DNA of 64,000 nucleotides from Paulownia fortunei (taxonomy: Eukaryota > Streptophyta > Magnoliopsida > Lamiales > Paulowniaceae): NCBI GenBank assembly GCA_019321725.1, contig CM033120.1, positions 18,568,278 through 18,632,277 of the forward strand, given 5' to 3'. This document shows positions 33,034-48,829 of this stretch, in pieces. A program made the translations under genes and the position numbers. Each line of letters starts with the position of its first letter. Position 1 is the first letter of the stretch. Below the pieces are notes generated by a model. It was not told the origin of the DNA. It did not search any database and saw only the letters and a list, made by a program, of their open reading frames with translations.

Positions 33034-36000
33034 CTACACTGGGGCCACCTCAAAACCACCTTCAATGTGAAACTCATCAGGCCTGAATGGGGGCGTTAAT
33101 CCCTGATGAGAATCATCATCAATAGACGCTTGGACAACGCTCAGAGCAAGTGGCTCTAAGTTTTCATCAGATTTATATTTTGTAGTGTCCCACTCAAGCG
33201 GTGAGAATTCTCCAACAGTCGAATCAACTTCTGCTGCAGATGCATTTCTCTGCTCTTGTAGCGCAGCTATTTGGTTAATAGGAGAAAAAAGCAAGGACAA
33301 TCAGGAGAAGAAATTTAAGGGCAACTTTAGACGTTGTAGAGTTAAAAGAAAAAGAGGAGAAATCATGATGCCAGTAGGCTATATGGCTATAATCAAAGTG
33401 TTTCATTTTCTGTTAGCTGTTCTACCCTAGTCTATTATCAGACTATAGTAGAATATGCTAAAAATAGAAATGCCTACAGACGTTGCAATGGTTGAAATCA
33501 TTTTCCGAGCATAATTTGTCTCATGATTCATAAAAATGATATGACAGTATATGATAAAAAATTGGTCGGGTAGGTTATAGCATTGCACGTCTGCACCCAA
33601 CTCCGAACTGGCACACAATTCTTTTCATAGCCTCTTCCCTTGCTATCCTAATTCGTTAATATGGATCCAACCATTGCGCTTCTTCAACCTGATAAAGCTA
33701 TTTAAGCACCTTACAGCTCCTATCAATATTTAACAAATTCTCAAGTACAAACCTAATAGCACCTCGATGGCCCATCAGAGCTTCTCATATATAGCATATT
33801 AAACAAGAGCTTAGTTGATGAAAAAGTTAAATTTATATGCTAATATTTGGTTGACATCCTCCCCCTATCTCCTCCAGTCTTACCTTATCCTAATTATATG
33901 ACATATGAACAAATTCTACAACTATTTGAGAATTTTACAATTCCTTTATTAGAGGTTCTAATAGATAACTAGATTATGTAAATATGGGTCAAAAAAGCTG
34001 ATCCTGCCAGGAGAACAAGTAATTGTTAGAAACACGAACCTTGAAGCCCTTCCATGGAAGTGATAAGATCAAGTTCAAGGAGATCAAGAAGACGCCCTAA
34101 ATCAACTCCACTGGTCCAATTCTCCGGAGGTTGGCCAACTTTCAATTTCAACCGACCTCGATTAGCTGTCCCACCCCAAATAATTCCAACAGGCCGGGGT
34201 TTCTCGCCATTTTTACTGGTCAGTAAAATAAGGCTTCCACTGTCACCTTCAAGGTCAAATGTCTGTTGATTCTCTCCAACAACAAGAAAATCGGTAAAGA
34301 AGCAAATCCCTTTTTCATCGTTGTACTCTAGAGAATAGGCCATTATGGTCCCAGTAGTCAAGCCAGAGCTTCTTCCAACTTTCACAACTTGCCTCCCCAC
34401 GAGACTATCAATAGAAGACTGCAAGTCTATTTTATTGACATCAGCAATTTCGCCTACACCTTTCACTAGTGTTGTCACATTTGCCATGTTAAAATCTTCG
34501 GCAAAAGGGATGAAGGCACCATCAGCTCGAACAAATGTCTCTGCATGATTAGAAGATTGTAATAATCGTGTATGAGGGTCAGGACACAATAAGAAAGCTA
34601 CTATTCTTTTCAAGCATAAAAATAGGGAATATGATTTTAAATGAAAAGTGTATTTAAAAGTTGGAATGGAAAGACCAAAGCTCAAGTCGTACTTACCCAA
34701 TTTTATACGCAGGATCCTTTGCATCTATTACCTCATACTAAGCTATGTATTTACTTGAAACCAAAGTTATTTTCCTTATATATGATAATCTGACTCCTAT
34801 AAATGCTTCTAGTATGTGATTGGCACATTGGACACTTCAGTAAGGCTACGAAACAATTGATATTGTGCACTCGTCATTAGCTTGAAAGAGCTTCATTTTT
34901 TTATTTTTTTTTTTTTTGTGGGGGGGGGGGGGGGGGGGGGGGTTTGAGAAAAGCAGAATATTCATTATGTCAGATTGGCCTATATGAATTGAAACTCAAG
35001 TGTTATGAAGGACATATCTTATGCAAACAATGAAAATTAACAATATAATATAAGGTTGATTTTGTGAACTTTTTTAACAGCTCTCAGGGGGAAGTCAAAA
35101 ATGTTTTGGCATCAGCAAACTTTAGGCATAATGACAACTGTTTTTTCAAATGGTATGTGCATTTCCATGTTATTCAGCGCTACGCTATCACCATAGCACA
35201 TCACATTGGCACACAGACTGTCCATCTACATTGTGGGAGATGGAAAAGTGAAATGTCATTCTGTGCCTAGTCCACCAATTATCAATTTTAGTGGTCTGAT
35301 GAACTCGGCATTTAGATTCATATCTGCATCAATACCGTACCAGTCTCAGTAAGAAGCCCTTACAGTAATATTGATTTTCTATTATGACTGCTAGACAGAC
35401 CTGATCATTGTGTGTAGTTAAGCAATGAGCAATTATAGAACATTAAAAGGTTTTTCCGTTAGTAACTTAGCATATGTATATCACTTAGTCCAGAGGCAAA
35501 AAGATAAACGAGGTGGACAAAAGGTCAAGCAAGAAAAGAGCCACACAGATCTCAATAAAACCATAGCAAAACAACAATTTTTGCGTCTATAATTGTTGAT
35601 ATTCTCTGTGCTATGGACGAGAAACACAAATTTGTTCATTATGGTACTGATCTATAAATGTGATGCCGTACAATCACTAGCTAAAAAAAGCAATGGTTAC
35701 TTTGTTGCTTTTTGACTCTTCAGTAGTAACTCTTACTTTATCTCTAGAAAGAGCTATACACAACATAGGATCTTTCTGCTTGGAACATTTTCTTCTATTC
35801 TGGTTTCAGCTGGATTCATCCAAATAAAAGAATCATCTATTGATGACATATAAAAACCATAAACTGCTTCAACGCTTTGGTATCATGTCACAGATGATTA
35901 ATCAATGACAATTTACAACCAGGAGATACTTTACCTGGGTTTGTTCCAGCAAAAATGCCATACCAAAGATCATCTGTTATGAATGACGTAGCCCTTTCCA

Positions 36001-37415
36001 CAGCACCTAAATAGACCCCTGGCCCAAGACTTGGGGGCAATGGATGAAACATCTTCTGACTTGGGTAGTCAAGATCAACAGCCACATGCCGATTAGTGAG
36101 GAAACCAACCTGCCTATTTCCTGTCCTGCTTTTGACAATGGCACCCAAGGTCCCATAAGTTTCTTGGCTGGCAACCTAAAAATGCAGCTGGGAGTCAGAT
36201 TATTGAACACCAGAAAAATGAGGGGGGAAAAAATAAAAAATTATATGGGCAAAGATAAATGTCAGCCCAAGAAAAGATTTTATACAACTTGGCATCTATT
36301 TAGAATATCATCTGTAATTATTCTTAACAACAGAAGACCATAATTGAATTCAACAGCATACAACAGAGTATGACCATCAGTTTGAGAAACAAAGAATAAT
36401 AAGACAAGAATTTATTACCTGGGAACCAGATCCAATTGATGGATCACTTCCACCAAACCCATCTACGAGTTCTGTATAAAATTGTTCTTTCGGGGTGGCT
36501 GCAGGTGCTCCATAGTAAGAGAATTCAACAACATCAACATCACACCAAACACCTCCAGGTCCCTGCAAAATTGATTATAAGGACACTCAAACTAAAGGAG
36601 GCTGTAAGAGACATAAAACTTCCAAAATTTCTGAAAATCTCAGGATACAATAATTCTAGTAGAGTTGAATAAAATCTTTCTATCAACTACCATTTTACAT
36701 GAAAGATGGTAACTTGAATTGATGCTAAAGAATTCATTTATAAAATTTGTGCGCAACCCAGTATTTGAAATCTTAAACTAAAGAATATCATTGTAAGAAG
36801 AATCCAAAGAATGCATTGCAAGTGTGAAACCACAATTTGGATTTTCTTTTTACATATCATCTTCGATAAAGGTGAAAGTAAGAAAATACCAAAATTAAAG
36901 ACATAATCACTACTAGTTAAAACCTCAAGAGCAGCAGGCAGACAGTGAGCAGGGCTGAGCCACTGCCTGTGAACTTTCCTAGCAACAAAGACAAGTATAG
37001 CCGGTATATCAGTCAACACGCCCCTCCTGATCCGAAAACCAATTGCTGTGCCAAGACTAAAGCACCGCAAAAGTTTGCTATGAAATGCCCTAATAGTCAT
37101 CAGTTCAAGCAAGGTAGTGGCCTGCAATCCTGTTGGCCGTCGACCAAGAGTTTCAGGTAAAACCCCTTTTTGAAGATTCCCAAAATAATGTGCCCTATCT
37201 TCTGCAGCATCAGTTATCCGGCAAGCAGGCCATGAGAAGTAAGCAGCATTGCTCTCAGAGAGCTGACCACCTGCTGCAAAGGCTTGTAATGGCTGTGGAC
37301 TTGATTCAGGCAGATTGAGATTAATGCAATAGTTCCTCTCCAAATCCAAAGCTGATTCCTCCAACTGTGAGGAACCAGAGTGATGGGCCCTTAAATCCAT
37401 TCTAGCCCTATCCAT
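33034..37415 (-). CDS. NAL1: NARROW LEAF 1 (NAL1)-like trypsin-type serine protease, 5 exons, 536 aa
   Basis: Plant-specific trypsin-fold protease; the rice gene NAL1 controls leaf width and polar auxin-related growth. Exons, in coding order: 36924-37415, 36419-36562, 35935-36175, 34040-34540, 33034-33266; phases agree and give 536 residues. The triad can be placed on His about 242 (LTNRHVAVD), Asp about 299 (RADGAFIPF) and Ser about 393 (DLEGDSGSLI). Other family blocks are AIGFRIRRGVLTDIPAILVF, HCLPAALEGPGGVWCDVDVV, SIGSGSQVASQETYGTLGAI and GIIWGGTANRGRLKL. The C-terminus (SPLEWDTTKYKSDENLEPL) also fits. The start could be Met1 (37415) or Met6 (37400); Met1 is chosen as the longer form. The intron between exons 3 and 4 carries a T-run and 23 consecutive G (34920-34942). 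It probably has a 5' leader with introns reaching toward 38.5 kb. Confidence 0.93.
34920..34942. repeat. Run of 23 G inside a NAL1 intron
   Basis: A G homopolymer directly after a long T-rich run in the intron between exons 3 and 4. Its length is likely polymorphic and hard to sequence; on the coding strand it reads as a C-run. Confidence 0.9.
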
Positions 37416-39420
37416 GTGTCAGCTTTCCTAAAAGTAATATTTAAGTTATCTAGCTTGTGCATTAAAAAAAATAAAAAATTGTAGGAAGTTAGATAAGAAG
37501 AGTGAAGATGTTTACTTTCTTCATTGACAACTATACCACCCTACCAACTGAAACATATATTTTTGACAAGTTGCACAAGACGATCAAGCATCCAACAGAC
37601 AAGAAGGTTACAACAAACTGCCAATGCTAGATCTTGATGTTAATCCAATTCATGAAAAACAAATAAAGGTATAGTAGAATTAGGTTAGGCCCCTACCGCC
37701 TCCATATGAAAAAACTCCACGACACTGTTCAAGCCAAGCAATCAAATAGGAGCTCCTGAAGAGATATGTCCAAACATCGGCAACAATAGCAATAAAGAAT
37801 TTAGCAGATACACAGAGAAAGCTGTCCTAAGACCACTGCTTGAAATTTCACACAAAAGATAGAAATCTTAAAGAGTAATATGGCAACCAGCAGGTACTAA
37901 GCAAAGTTCACTTGTCTATGAAAATTGTCGTTGCGAGGCCACTCACCCCTCAATTCAAGGAAAGTGAACTAACAGCGAAGACCGAAAATTTATCAGAGAA
38001 GCAATGAAAAACAAGCTCAACTCTTTCCCAGAACAAGTACAGAACAAGAAACCAAACAAAGAGCAATGAAATAGCCCAATACTGTGAATAACAGGATTGG
38101 ATAAGTTTTGAACCCAGGGAGCTAATATTTCAGATAATAAGGATCAGAATATTTATTGTTACAGCCTAAGACACTTGAAAAAATAATCTAAAAAACCCAA
38201 AACCTAAGATGCAAAGCCACATCTTCCTCATGAATTGAGCACTAATCAATCTGAAATACACAAAAAACAAACATTCCAAGATAACCTTTTAACAACGGGA
38301 AAGATATTAATGCCCTAACACAGGTTTCTTCCTCCACAACCATCTTCAAGGTTAATGAATTAATTAACAATGAATCTCTCAATCAAAAGTTTGAGATTGC
38401 CGCTGAACTGAGAAATCATAAAGGAAAGCTCAGTTATGTGTGTGTCTGAGAGTGCAATTTCAGTGTGCTTGTGTGTGAGAGAGAGTAAGGGGTTAAAGGG
38501 GAAAACTATAATTGGAAAGGGTCTACTTCCAGAAGAAATTGAATAATAGTGTTCGTATGTTTCTTTTCTATGTACAAGCACGTACATGGTAAAACTTGTA
38601 GCAGTATTTGTAAAAGAGGAGATTGTTTATTAGCAGACCGTTGTTTTTAAAACTCTTTTTTCACCTAGGCCCTTTTTGCTGTCACTATCATTCTTGTATA
38701 GTTTTCTGCTTTCGCCCACTCATCATTTGAGTGATCAAATGATGGCACACGTTGGTTGAATACTATTGATGAATAATAGTTCGAAGGCAAGAGAAGATTT
38801 TAATGGTGGAAAGAGATGGAGAGAAAAAAGAGGGTGAGGCTGAAAAGATATCATTTTTCTTGGATCCCATTGATAATTATCGGTTTTTGTGGGGATTAGG
38901 GGCCCATACATATTTGCTCCCCAAAAGTTGCACATTTTTTCATCAGATAATTCAGTTTCCCACTTATCATGAGTTGGGGGGGGGGGTATGGTATGTGCTG
39001 CTTCTATATATTCCTTGCAAATTTCACTGATAATGTGTGTATGATCAAGGCATCTGTGGCAAGACAGTTGATCCTCGAACCCATTTACTCTTTGATATTT
39101 GATCCTTCTAACATGATGTATATGTGAAATCTTGACTTAATTGAAAGTGTAGAAAGAAAAAAAGCTGTGTTTCATGGAGGACAAGAGAGAAATATGAAAA
39201 AAGGACAGAGAGAGTGTATAAGTATATTCTTGAAATCTATATATCTGTAAGAAAAAGGACTTTTTCTAATGCTTCTGCTGTAGATGGGATGAATACTAGT
39301 ATTTTCTGCGTAGTCCTTGCGGTTTATCTAAGTAGTTGAAATCTTGTTAAAGGCATTGTTGCTGTGCCAACCCCATTCTCTCTCTCTCTCTCTATAGGCT
39401 ATCTCCACAGTATGTGAGCT

Positions 39421-39425
<5 letters not shown>

Positions 39426-39488
<63 letters not shown>
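39426..39488. repeat. Compound microsatellite (GT)18 followed by (GA)n
   Basis: An uninterrupted GT run at 39426-39461 passes directly into a GA run to about 39488; a separate (TC)n lies just upstream at 39376-39393. Confidence 0.95.
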
Positions 39489-41058
39489 GGTGTGTTATGT
39501 ATGAGGTGGGGTGTGGGGGCATGGGAGGAGGGGATACAGAGAGTGCTGGTGCCATTATCTTTTCACTATCTTGTCCCCAATTGTCACTTTACATCAATCT
39601 TTACTCATTTTGTCAATTATGAGATCATGATCAATGTTGAATATGCTCTCTATTATGGCCTTAATGGGATTTTCCTTTGTTTTCTTCGATATTATATATG
39701 GCTGTGCACGGCTACGCAACAATTATCTCACCGAGGCCACTGCCAAAGCACTAGAACCCCTGTGGCTGTCTGCTCTACTAACCATCCGTTGCCACAATAT
39801 CTCTTCAATCAATCAAAGTTTTTTGCATTACTTTCTATTATTAGCACGTTCTATTAATCATTACCAGAGTGTTTTTATGCTACCAAAATTATAATTTCAT
39901 CTGCTCGAATTTAATGAATAAGTAAATCTACGCATTACTCTATAATTGACTCGATTTTGGCCCAAACAGATTCGGATGATGGCAAGCTAATTTCTATTTC
40001 CTCTAGGGAATATTTAGTGGGGCCTTTACCGATTGGACTCCGAGATAAGATTAGCAGGTCCCAAATGTCGGGCCTCAGACTGTGGGAAATGATAACAATA
40101 ATTGGGCCAGTAGGCCCACTGTCGCTCTTCCTGTTTTATAAATTTTTATTAAAACTTAAGATAAAAAAAATATAAGAACAGATGATATACAGATTCGTAT
40201 ATGTTTGTACAAAATATGAATATAAAAAAATAATTTGGGAGTAAAAATATAATTTATTTGATATCATTTTTATATAAATTAGTGATTGCATTTATTTTTC
40301 AATTATGTAAAAAATTATGTTATTTGTATTTGTCCATTATTTAATTTATAATCATGACACAACTACATCCAACTATTTAAAAATAATTAATATTTTTACA
40401 ATTTATTAGGATTTTTACTTTTTATTTATATGATATTCATTTAATACCTATGAATAAATTTAATATATTTTAAATTTTTAATTGAATATTATAAATATGT
40501 GTTAAAATTGAGTATCATTCATTGGAGAATATATAGTATGTGTAGTTAAAAGTTCATAATGTGTATAAAAAATAAAAGTTTTTTTTTATTATTTTGTATG
40601 TATGTGTATTTTATGAGTATAATACGAGTTTTTATTTTTATTTTTTAAAAAAAAAAAGATGGTAGAAGGTGACAACATTTATCCCAAAATATCCAGATTT
40701 GCACAGTTGAATTTGGCTTAATTTTTCTCAGCTTTGAATCAACTTCTAATAGATTACTATTTTAGTTGCCAAGAAGAGAGAGAAAAAATTGTTTAATCAC
40801 AATATATTTCAATTGAAAAAAGCACATTGTATTCTCTAGTTGTTGCTTATTTAAAGTTAAAAAATAAAATAAAATATGCATTAGTTCCTCGTTTTTTGTT
40901 TATCCATCTAAACTCATCCCAACCTTGTTCATTGTTTTTCAGTGTAATGAGAATTTTCTCATTGAAATCTCGAGGTACTACTGTCTTTGATATTAAGGGC
41001 ATACAGCAACGCAACTAGAAAGCTTATAACAAATAGAAAGTGCAAGTTTTATGACATA

Positions 41059-41102
41059 GGGCCCATACAAAAAATGGGCTGGAGCCCATAACTCAATGGG
41101 CC
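41059..41102. promoter_or_regulatory. Cluster of four site II-type motifs without an adjacent gene
   Basis: GGGCCCA at 41059, TGGGCT at 41075, AGCCCA at 41083 and TGGGCC at 41097 fall within 44 bp. The nearest downstream start codon (H protein) is about 1.65 kb away, so the assignment to any gene is uncertain. Confidence 0.3.
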
Positions 41103-41245
41103 AAAAAATAGGAGGCAAGTTCGGCCTATCACACTCATATATTGTTATTACCAATGGTATTTAGGAATTGATTGCGTGTGAAGTTTGAAAAATAATGCAA
41201 ACCACCGCAATAAGGAAATTATATTCAGTGGCGCATCAGAGCTTA

Positions 41246-41247
<2 letters not shown>

Positions 41248-41284
<37 letters not shown>
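41248..41284. repeat. (TA)n microsatellite
   Basis: About 18 TA units, uninterrupted. Confidence 0.95.
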
Positions 41285-41288
<4 letters not shown>

Positions 41289-42753
41289 TTTTCATATTAT
41301 GTTTGGATTATTCGGGTGGAGATATTTTACAGAAATGTATCCACCAACTTTACATTTTAAACATCCAGTGATTCTGATCTATATTAAAAATTAGCTAGAA
41401 TTCATTTACCCATAAATCATTTTGGGCAGGCATATAAGAGCTTTTTCCTTGAGTGGTGGAGTCTTGATCAGAAAATATATCAGCCAACAAATTTCACAAT
41501 TTGGTGTAAAAATATTAATAATTATTTATTCTAAGGGACTTCAATTGAGAAACACAGTTAAGAATATATCTTTATGAAATAATAATAATGTTGTATCACA
41601 AAATTGTTTACTCGCAACTTATTTAATTTTTGAACTAATTTATCTTCTTGACAATTGTATAAAATTAGCAGGTAATGGAGCTGTGGGCGATTGTTGTATC
41701 GGTTAGACCAAACATGGCCAGCAATCATCAACTTGTAATGTCTTGCTTTGCTGACACATCAAGGCAACACCACCACATATATCCTTATTTTCTTTGTGAT
41801 TTCTCTTTTTTATTTTTTTATTTTTTTATTTTTCTTTTCTTTTCTTGGCCACTTGAGAAGGTGATTAACCTAATTGGCTACTACTATTCTCTAATTTTAG
41901 GCGAACAACTTTAGTCTGACCCTGTTCCAGCTACATTTTACATGGATGATGGATGCCCGCTTATATCTTAAGAGATTTTTCAAACTCCCCCTAAAAAATT
42001 CCACTTAACCATGATACAAGGAATCAAACTTTAGAATTAGTTTGCATTTTAATAAATTCCATGATGACAAAAAGGTGTTAAAATCGATATCACATAACTC
42101 TAATAAAGAAAGGGATGATTATTTTTTGCATTAAAAATATACTAGATGCTGGAAAATATAAAGTTTAAAAATAATAGATAATTTTTTGAAAAAATAAATT
42201 ATAAAACTGACAAAATACATCCATGATCCACCATCTCAGTTTATACTCTTTGAGCAAAACTTAAACAAACAATTTAAAAATAAAAATAAAAATGCATCTA
42301 ACATCTTGAGGGAACTGATGGGCAACTTTTAAAGATTGTTATTAACACTATGTTTGGATTTAAAAATTTAATGAAAAAATAAAAATAAATTACGAAATTG
42401 GGAGGAAAACATTGTCTTTATAAATTTGTTCCTACTAAAATTCAAGAAGAGTTATAACATATAAGTTGAACAGGGGCTTTGCGAGAGATTTTTTTTTTTT
42501 TTGCATATAATATGTATATATATTTATGGGCGTCCAGGTGGCATTTATATTTATTTAAAAACAGGAGTGCTATTATTGACTTATTTCCCCAATTTAACCC
42601 TACCAACCCTTAACGCACCGATTTCCATCTTTTAACACCAGACAGCTCAATATTTGGCAGAAGAAAACAGTGTTGTGTCTTCCTTCTTCTGCGATTGTGC
42701 GCCACCTGCATTGAGTAGACCGAAGCGGTGGGTTTTGTTATTTGCGTTTAAAC

Positions 42754-45379
42754 ATGGCGTCCAAGTTGTGGGCAACAAGGGCTGCTTCATACCTTAGGAT
42801 CTCTCTTCACAACAGAGGTTTTGCCACTGGTACGTTTATCCTCTACATCTCCACCCGCATATTCGGTCCTTCCATATATGGTTTTATTGATTTCACGTTT
42901 CGGTTGTATGAATCTTATTCATATTCTTTTATATGAAAGCTTGGTGATCTGTGATCTTGGTAATAAAGATCTGATTTGTCAATATGGGCTTGTGCTTTAG
43001 ATCAGTGGGAGATCATTGCTGGTTTCTTTCTTGTACTTTCTGCATTATGTTCATACATGAAATAGTGTGTGAGTATGTTCTGTTATAAAATTCTTGAAAG
43101 ATCACTGTTTATGGTGATTCCTTTCTCTTTTTTCTGTGACATGTAAATGTGTTTAAAGAGTTGGCTCTTTCGCGACCGCAGGGAGTGTATGTGTTGATAT
43201 TGTTGCCAACTTCCTCTCTTTATTTGAGCCATTTATCAAACCTGTTTGGCATTTGGACTCTTTTTTTATGTGTATGGATGTATATTTGGGTACTGCTTGC
43301 CCGCTAAAAAAAGGTACAATGAACAGAGTGGTCTGCTGCGAAGTATTGGATTAAGGTAACAGGTCATCGCTTTGATTTTGTGTACTCGTCGGAATAATTA
43401 CTGTTCTTGGTCCAAACAAATATAATTGCAGTTTATGCTTCTTGGTCCATACAAAAATGATTGTAGTTTATGCTGATTTTCCCCTTGTTCTAGTGATTTT
43501 TAATATTCCATAGCTATACTCCCCATAAGAAATAATTAGCACTGTTTGAATTTTTGGCATTCAGTGTGTAGAATTTAGCATGCTCCAAAGTTTCTAAATA
43601 TACTTTTTGAAGAACTCACTTTGCTTAGAGACAATCAGTGAAAGAAGACATGCTTTAGATATATGAATTCTGAAACATGACTAGTTCAAGCCAAACTAGG
43701 TACATTGGCATGTTAAATTGATCATGCACAAAGGCTGATATTGATAAATTAAAATTCATTAATTAGATTCCTTGGACCTCATATTGTATGGCCTAAGCAA
43801 AATGAAAACCTGGAAATGAGAAATTGGATGTTGACACATAATATATGATTTTTCATCCTTATGACATTGTCAAGTGTCCATCCATATATAACCTATCATC
43901 AATGTGTATCCTGTGAACTCAATGCAGTCATCAACGATCTAAAGTATGCTGACTCTCATGAGTGGGTGAAAGTTGAAGGTAATTCTGCTACTATAGGCAT
44001 CACTGATCATGCCCAAGACCACTTGGGTGATGTTGTATATGTCGAACTACCTGATGAGGGGGCCGAAGTAAAGCAGGGTGCAAGTTTTGGTGCTGTTGAA
44101 AGCGTCAAGGCAACCAGCGACATTAACTCTCCTATTTCGGGGAAAGTGGTTGAAGTTAACACAAAGCTCAATGATTCTCCTGGTCTGGTGAGACTTTAGA
44201 GACCAAATTGTGATTTTCTCCATTAAACTGATAGGAACGTGGTTGATGAAAATGCATCTTTTTCATTGATAATTCCTTTGTGACGCTTTTTCCTTTTCAG
44301 TGTTTGATGAAACTGATGAACATGATTCACCCTCAACTTAAAAAATAAAGACTATTTAGATATAAATTTGGATTGGCTTCGAGCTATGGAGGGTTAATGC
44401 TTATCTTTTGTTGCTTCAGTGGGGTAAGTAAAAGAAACCTAAGAGTAATAAGCTGCACCAAGAAGTCTTCCCTAGCTATTTTTCGAGGGAGCTGGGCTAA
44501 TTATTTCTATTACTTAGATAACCTTGTATGGCAGCTCTGTTAGTTCTGTAGAGCTGTTCTGCTAATGTGCCTTTGTTTCCTCAAATAATGCTTCTCTTAT
44601 CCAGACTGGATAGGATGGCTTGGGTTGCTGGATAAGTGCCAGTCAGTTCACTAATTTAATGCTTGTATGATATTGAAATTACGTCATTGCCATGGGTGTT
44701 GGATTCCATGGGCCTCCCGTGTTCCAAAAAAAATTGTTAGGTCTATCATTCTCTACTTATTTCCAATTCAAAGGTTTTGGGTGAAAAGATGTTTTGGAAG
44801 TTCTCCTTTCTCATTTAGTGGTGTGCTTTGTTTGGCAGTTTCACAATGATACACGTGTTGCTCAAGTTAGATAGATCTTTTTTACATAGAAAGAATACAT
44901 ATTCTCTTTTATACATGGTATATCTGATGTCTGTTTGTGTTGTTACTACACATGCTTTACGACCGTGTCAATTTTCTAACTCAACATCCCTATTGACTTT
45001 ATCGTGATCTCAGTAATGATATTGGATCGTAACAGAATTAGTTCATGTTAGTTGCAAATCTTCTATAGGGATAGGCATTTGAACATTTTCGGTGCTGGTT
45101 ATAATTCATTTTTTGGAATATGCCAAACTGTCAAGTGTCTTGCATTTATTTTTTAAATGCTTTTTTTCATAATAATTGTGTAGCCACCATCTGATCCTTA
45201 TTTTTGTCCTTATTATCCTTTGCATTAATGTTGACAAGTTCTCCCGTTAGGTTAATGCAAGCCCTTATGAAAATGGATGGATCATAAAGGTGAAGATCAA
45301 CAATGCTGATGAAGTGAAAAGCTTAATGGACCCTGATCAGTATTCCAAGTTCTGTGAAGAAGAAGATGCTAAGCACTGA
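42754..45379 (+). CDS. GCSH: Glycine cleavage system H protein, mitochondrial, 154 aa
   Basis: Lipoyl-carrying H protein of the mitochondrial glycine decarboxylase complex; it shuttles the aminomethyl group between P, T and L proteins in photorespiration and one-carbon metabolism. Exons: 42754-42829, 43928-44187, 45251-45379; phases agree, 154 residues. The first 25 residues are a mitochondrial presequence rich in Arg, Ser and Ala ([20 protein letters not shown]). The mature part starts near [15 protein letters not shown]. The lipoylated Lys is about residue 86 in [15 protein letters not shown]. The C-terminus reads [18 protein letters not shown] and ends EEEDAKH, as in plant H proteins. The start ATG lies in an AACATGGCG context. 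Confidence 0.96.
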
Positions 45380-45399
45380 TAGAAGCCTTGCAATTTCAT

Positions 45400-46670
45400 T
45401 GGAAAATCTCTTTTTGAAGGGATCATTTTAAAGTTCAAGCTGATGGGAGTTTGAAATGGTTGTTGTTTTTCCTTTTTCTTTGTAATTTCCTTGTGTTTGA
45501 TCCTAGGATGTTTATCCACTGCAACCATTGCTTTCTTATGGCAAAATAATTAAATTCTTTATGAGATTCTAATTTAGTTTAAGAATAACTTTTCTTGTGT
45601 TATATGTGTGAAATCTTGTAAATGTCGTGATGGAAAAAGTAGAAACATTGAATGTACTCTGGCTGAGATATTTGTGCAATTAAATGGAGAAAGGTGGTGG
45701 TAACTGGTTTGGTAAATGTGTTAGTTGAAATACTTTTACATGTACATGGAATAAGCAAATCAAGAATTTTTATATGTAATATGTTGGTATTTTATGCCAA
45801 AACAGAAGATTGCGTCTTAGTTGGTCTTAATTATTTACTAGAAACATAAGTACATATCTAACTTATCCGAAATTCTCACAAGAAGGCGAACGTGTGACAG
45901 ATATGCTTTCCTCCCATCAATGTGGATAGAGGAACAAACACAGTATAGACACCTCAACGAGGATGATCCCTAAAACAGATGAAGCAGAAATTATTTATGC
46001 ACTGGAACTACTAACTAGAGCTAGCTAAGGGCAAGTTAGGCACAGAGTTTTGGACAAAATAATCCTAGAATGGTAGTTCCTAGTAAAATTTATTTCAGAA
46101 GAATTGAGTGCAAGTTTAATTCCTGCCTACTTTTTGCATTTGGGCAGCCCCCAGTGTAAGTAATGTTTGTTTGGGTTGGTAAATATGCCTTTGCAAATCA
46201 TCAGATAAATTGAGGTTTCACGAAAAGATAATTAGCATAACAATGCAGAAATCATTGCAGCTGACTTTTGAGACAAACTGGGATTTCGAGATTTTTAGAC
46301 TATTTCAACCTTTTACAGTAAAGCAAAGACTTGCTGGAAGCTAGTAGGTTCTTGTGGTATTTACTATTTAGTTCTTTAACAAATTTTATAATTTTATGTT
46401 CACTCTTTTTGAAAGAACATCTTTCGTGAAATTTAGAATTAATGACAACCCCAACCCAACCCAAAATAAATAAATAATTTTTTAAAAAAAAATAAAAAAT
46501 AATTTTATAAATAAGAATTAATAAAAAAAAACACAATTAAATTAAATTTAAAAATCGTTACTTAAAGAAAAACCAAATTTGTTAAAGCTTGCCAAGTTGC
46601 CAAAGTCACCCACGGCGAAGAACAGAGTGAAGAAAACCGGGTCGGACCCTCTAAATTTCTTCCGACTGTG
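45400..46670. other. Intergenic DNA between H protein and HINT genes
   Basis: H protein 3' untranslated region, then AT-rich DNA; no coding exon seen. Confidence 0.6.
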
Positions 46671-46675
46671 TACTG

Positions 46676-48822
<2,147 letters not shown>

Positions 48823-48829
48823 GATACAA

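Larger units (their letters stand above)
37420..42753. other. NAL1 upstream region and gene-poor intergenic DNA
   Basis: The first ~1.2 kb (to about 38.6 kb) is likely NAL1 leader and promoter. Beyond that I see no coding exon, only AT-rich DNA, microsatellites (39376-39488, 41248-41284) and two clusters of TGGGCC-type motifs (about 40018-40122 and 41059-41102). Confidence 0.5.

Noticed and set aside
39328..39857. Open frames on both strands over the microsatellite (VCVCVC, HTHTHT)
   Set aside because: Produced by the GT/GA dinucleotide repeats.
39957..40175. Plus-strand open frame of 72 codons
   Set aside because: No known relative, no signal or domain, ends in AT-rich DNA; more likely chance in a locally GC-richer patch.
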